This document shows, in pieces, positions 62,003 through 64,000 of a DNA stretch of 64,000 nucleotides. Numbering within the stretch: the first letter of the stretch is position 1; every line of letters starts with the position of its first letter. Under the pieces are notes generated by a model. It was given only the letters and a program-made list of their open reading frames with translations, searched no databases and was not told the DNA's origin. The stretch is taken from NCBI GenBank assembly GCA_023228995.1, contig JALOAD010000001.1:108118-172117 (forward strand). The letters are read 5' to 3'. The position numbers and the translations under genes are program-made. The DNA is from JALOAD01 sp023228995 [NCBI: Candidatus Muiribacterium halophilum] (GTDB lineage: Bacteria; Muiribacteriota; Muiribacteriia; Muiribacteriales).

Positions 62003-63088
62003 TCACCTCTGAATATCGATTTTTTTCTTACCATTAACAGCTTTTTCACCATGCGGACCACTTCTTAAACTTTTTAATTCAAATTCAATATGAGAAATAG
62101 AATTAATCCATTCACTTCTGTTAAATTTTTCAATATCATAACAAGCTTTAAGACCAGCCATACGACCTTCAAGCATAGCTGCCGAAGCTTCTTCAATACC
62201 ACTCGCATCACCTGCAACAAAAACACCAGAAATACTAGTTTCCATAAATTTGTCATGTTTAGGAACATAACCACACAATTCCCTAACATAAACCATGTCA
62301 CAACCAGCCTGAGATAACAATTCAGTAGACGGGGTAAGACCAACAGCAAGACAAATAGTATCAACATCAAATTCTTTTTCAGTATTTTTTATAATATTCC
62401 ATCTACTATCAACTTCAGCAATAACAGCTTTTTCAACACATTCATCACCATAAGCTGCTTTAATACTATGATTTGTATATATAGGAATCTGCATTCTACG
62501 AAGTTTAGCAGCATGAACGCTATAACCACCAATATAAGGAGAAGCTTCAACAACACCAGCTATTTCAACACCACATTGAAAAAGCTGATAACTAACAATT
62601 AAACCAATATTCCCTGCACCAATCATAAGAACTCTTTTACCAGGAACAACTCCATAAAGATTCATAAGAGTTTGCACAGCCCCAGCTCCATAAACACCAG
62701 GAAGATCATTATTTACAAAAGGAATTATATTTTCACTAGCACCAGTTGCAAATATAAATTTATCAGAATTAACCCTATACAACCGTTCTTTATCCTCAAG
62801 CAAAAGAGTATGAGGTTTATAAAATCCAGAAGCACTTACACCAGATAAAAACTCAACTTTATCAGAATCTATACTTTTAATAAGTTCTTGAGCAATATTA
62901 ATACCTCTTTCAGAAGCATGATGATTTTTACTACCAAAAAACTTATGAGTCTGTTTTATAAGCTGTCCACCAGCTTTCAAATTCTCATCAATTAAAAGGA
63001 TTTTATCAGTATATTTTGAAGCTTCTAAAGCTGCCGACAAACCAGCAGGACCACCACCAACAATAACTATATTATAATTATCTTTCAT
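62003..63088 (-). CDS. FAD/NAD(P)-binding subunit of multi-subunit amino-acid dehydrogenase (HcnB/OoxA-like)
   Basis: This 361-residue flavoprotein has the N-terminal motif IVIVGGGPAGLSAALEASKY, a GGQLIKQTHKFFGS segment, the NAD(P)-type motif VLMIGAGNIGLIVSYQL, and the second FAD site GVFVAGDASGIEEASAAMLEG. It lacks the C-terminal BFD domain found in many HcnB/OoxA proteins; that domain is a separate gene at 61084. Its start overlaps the upstream 2Fe-2S gene by four bases (ATGA) and it is followed by the ferredoxin gene at 61995. Confidence 0.88.
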   Translation of the reverse strand: MKDNYNIVIVGGGPAGLSAALEASKYTDKILLIDENLKAGGQLIKQTHKFFGSKNHHASERGINIAQELIKSIDSDKVEFLSGVSASGFYKPHTLLLEDKERLYRVNSDKFIFATGASENIIPFVNNDLPGVYGAGAVQTLMNLYGVVPGKRVLMIGAGNIGLIVSYQLFQCGVEIAGVVEASPYIGGYSVHAAKLRRMQIPIYTNHSIKAAYGDECVEKAVIAEVDSRWNIIKNTEKEFDVDTICLAVGLTPSTELLSQAGCDMVYVRELCGYVPKHDKFMETSISGVFVAGDASGIEEASAAMLEGRMAGLKACYDIEKFNRSEWINSISHIEFELKSLRSGPHGEKAVNGKKKIDIQR

Positions 63089-63408
63089 GACATAACCTCT
63101 GGAAGATCACCCTTTATATTTTGATATTCCACTTTCATGCCTTGTTTTAAAGGTTCAGTACATGTTCTAATATTAGGAATACCATCAACTTTCATAAGAC
63201 ATGAAGAACATTTTCCAATTGCACAAAAAAGACCTCTATTTCTTTTTAATTTAGGAGATATTCTGAGTTTTTTAATACCATTATCATGAAGTGCTGCTGC
63301 AATCGGTTCACCTTCATAACCATTAAAAGTTTTGCCTTCAAAAGTAAAACTAACCAGTTTTTTATCTTTACTATTAAAATCAAGAATTGGATGATCCAAG
63401 AATCGCAT
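63085..63408 (-). CDS. [2Fe-2S] ferredoxin-like subunit (HcnA-like)
   Basis: This 107-residue protein is a Fer2_4-type [2Fe-2S] domain. The cluster ligands are in FCAIGKCSSCLMKVDG (three Cys) and IRTCTEPL (fourth). It corresponds to HcnA of hydrogen-cyanide synthase and to the small subunits of proline, sarcosine and opine dehydrogenases. GGGGGAGT precedes the ATG, and it is the first gene of the five-gene operon. It overlaps the FAD subunit by four bases. Confidence 0.9.
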   Translation of the reverse strand: MRFLDHPILDFNSKDKKLVSFTFEGKTFNGYEGEPIAAALHDNGIKKLRISPKLKRNRGLFCAIGKCSSCLMKVDGIPNIRTCTEPLKQGMKVEYQNIKGDLPEVMS

Positions 63409-63616
63409 ACTCCCCCCATAATAAAGTCATTATAATTTCTTAAAAAACTTTTAAACTGCAATTTTAAATCTAAAAGTTTATAACATTTAATTATTCTTCT
63501 AACTAATTATACTAAATTTTTTTGATTTTAGTGAATTTTTTTTTATTAAGTAAACACATAACATTATATTTAGAATATTTGCAGAAAGATAAAGTTAAAA
63601 AAATATGTCTGACAGT

Positions 63617-63745
63617 AATTACGAGAACTCGTTAGAAGTTTTTCAATATATAAACAACAAAGATATTATGAAAATAAAAAGTTAAATGAAATATAAAACT
63701 TTGAAACATTTGAAAAACTTCTAAAAATACATGGATGTATTTTAG
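63617..63745. repeat. GAGAACTC / GGATG-hairpin repeat, copy 2
   Basis: AATTACGAGAACTCGTTAGA (63617-63636) is followed by CTAAAAATACA-tgga-TGTATTTTAG (63721-63745), extended by ACTTC/GAAGT arms. The loop GGATG is the same as in the copy at 59426, while the stem differs. Confidence 0.6.
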
Positions 63746-63796
63746 AGTTTGAAGTGTAATAAAAAAAATTATAGGATTTAATTTTTTTTAAGTTTT

Positions 63797-63816
63797 AATG
63801 TTCAGTGAACATTTTT
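63797..63816. repeat. AATGTTCAGTGAACATTTTT palindrome
   Basis: A 20-bp copy identical to 29260-29279. The core AATGTTCAGTGAACATT is a perfect palindrome apart from its centre base. Confidence 0.7.
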
Positions 63817-63902
63817 CAACATCGAATTAAAAGTAAAATCTGTTAATGACATGCTTTTGATTTTAAAAGAAAATTATGATGGCTGAAAAATCAAGACCAA
63901 TT

Positions 63903-64000
63903 TTATGCAATTCTTAATTCATCATCCAAGCTTCTTCCTTTTTTAAATATATCCACACATCTTTCAAAGTCATATTCTTTCATTCTGTAATATGATATTA
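63903..64000 (-). CDS. Possible C-terminus of a gene running in from the right edge
   Basis: On the minus strand a frame is open from the window edge to a TAA at 63903-63905. It reads about 31 codons including YYRMKEYDFERCVDIF and DDELRIA, a charged helical stretch. Too little is present to assign a family, and a chance open frame cannot be ruled out. Confidence 0.35.
   Translation of the reverse strand, partial: ISYYRMKEYDFERCVDIFKKGRSLDDELRIA

Larger units (their letters stand above)
63409..63902. other. 494-bp intergenic region with repeats
   Basis: It holds the second copy of the GAGAACTC / GGATG-hairpin repeat and the AATGTTCAGTGAACATTTTT palindrome. The promoter of the dehydrogenase operon should lie near 63440-63530, but I cannot pick a clear one. 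No gene is convincing. Confidence 0.6.

Overview
The window is very AT-rich, gene-dense DNA, with most genes on the minus strand in short operons. The genes suggest an anaerobic or fermentative bacterium with a two-membrane envelope. Supporting evidence is a one-chain pyruvate:ferredoxin oxidoreductase, many Fe-S and molybdenum-type oxidoreductases, a PorV/UPF0164-like outer-membrane barrel, a lipoprotein, type IV pilin-like proteins, and a GerMN protein next to a cell-wall amidase. The mixture of Firmicute-like envelope proteins and diderm barrels fits a deep-branching candidate phylum (Muiribacteriota-like or similar), but no rRNA is present and I hold that placement weakly.

Layout. 1-5.0 kb: a partial secreted arginine/agmatine deiminase-like protein, a CoA-binding protein, a UV-damage endonuclease, an allantoinase-type amidohydrolase and an FAD protein. 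5.4-9.7 kb: a trehalose operon holding both OtsA/OtsB and a TreT-like glycosyltransferase plus a duplicated DUF5752-like protein. 9.8-13 kb: a helical membrane-anchored protein, a YitT-type membrane protein and an orphan membrane protein. 13.1-20.9 kb: a complete Wadjet-type anti-plasmid defence operon in the order jetD-jetA-jetB-jetC. 20.9-25.5 kb: a xanthine-dehydrogenase-type molybdenum hydroxylase and its XdhC factor. 26-32 kb: a barrel-like protein, an RNA 2',3'-cyclic phosphodiesterase, a degenerate GH3 (NagZ-like) protein paired with a DUF1343/NamZ protein, and a secreted protein. 32-35 kb: a lipoprotein and a PorV-like protein. 35-38.7 kb: GerMN, amidase, SmpB and a TPR protein. 38.8-41.7 kb: a disulfide reductase, a small secreted protein and NadC. 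41.8-46.7 kb: three pilin-like genes, Maf, Hfq and a TPR protein. 46.9-52 kb: a small protein, a subtilisin-like protease, and a histidine kinase / pseudo-CheA / response-regulator cluster. 52-55.6 kb: PFOR. 56-59 kb: a cation/H+ antiporter, a split chromate transporter and a NarL-type regulator. 60-63.4 kb: a five-gene Hcn/proline-dehydrogenase-like amine or amino-acid dehydrogenase. The right edge holds a possible partial gene.

The intergenic DNA is unusually rich in several dispersed families of short repeats. These are hairpin modules whose stem sequence changes while the TAATTAG/GCTAAT linkers stay constant; GATCCCGG...CCGGGATGACA hairpins; small elements with inverted GGGGTCGGT ends; GGATG-loop hairpins; the palindrome AATGTTCAGTGAACATT; and a 400-bp TTTCAC(T/C)-type minisatellite. 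Some of these form the ends of genes, including the last codons of one ferredoxin-like protein.

The best defined defence system is the Wadjet operon. The most likely undescribed item is the variable-stem hairpin-module repeat. Other items worth checking are the inactivated NagZ-like partner of NamZ, the pseudo-CheA between a kinase and a CheY-like regulator, and the membrane protein just downstream of jetC.
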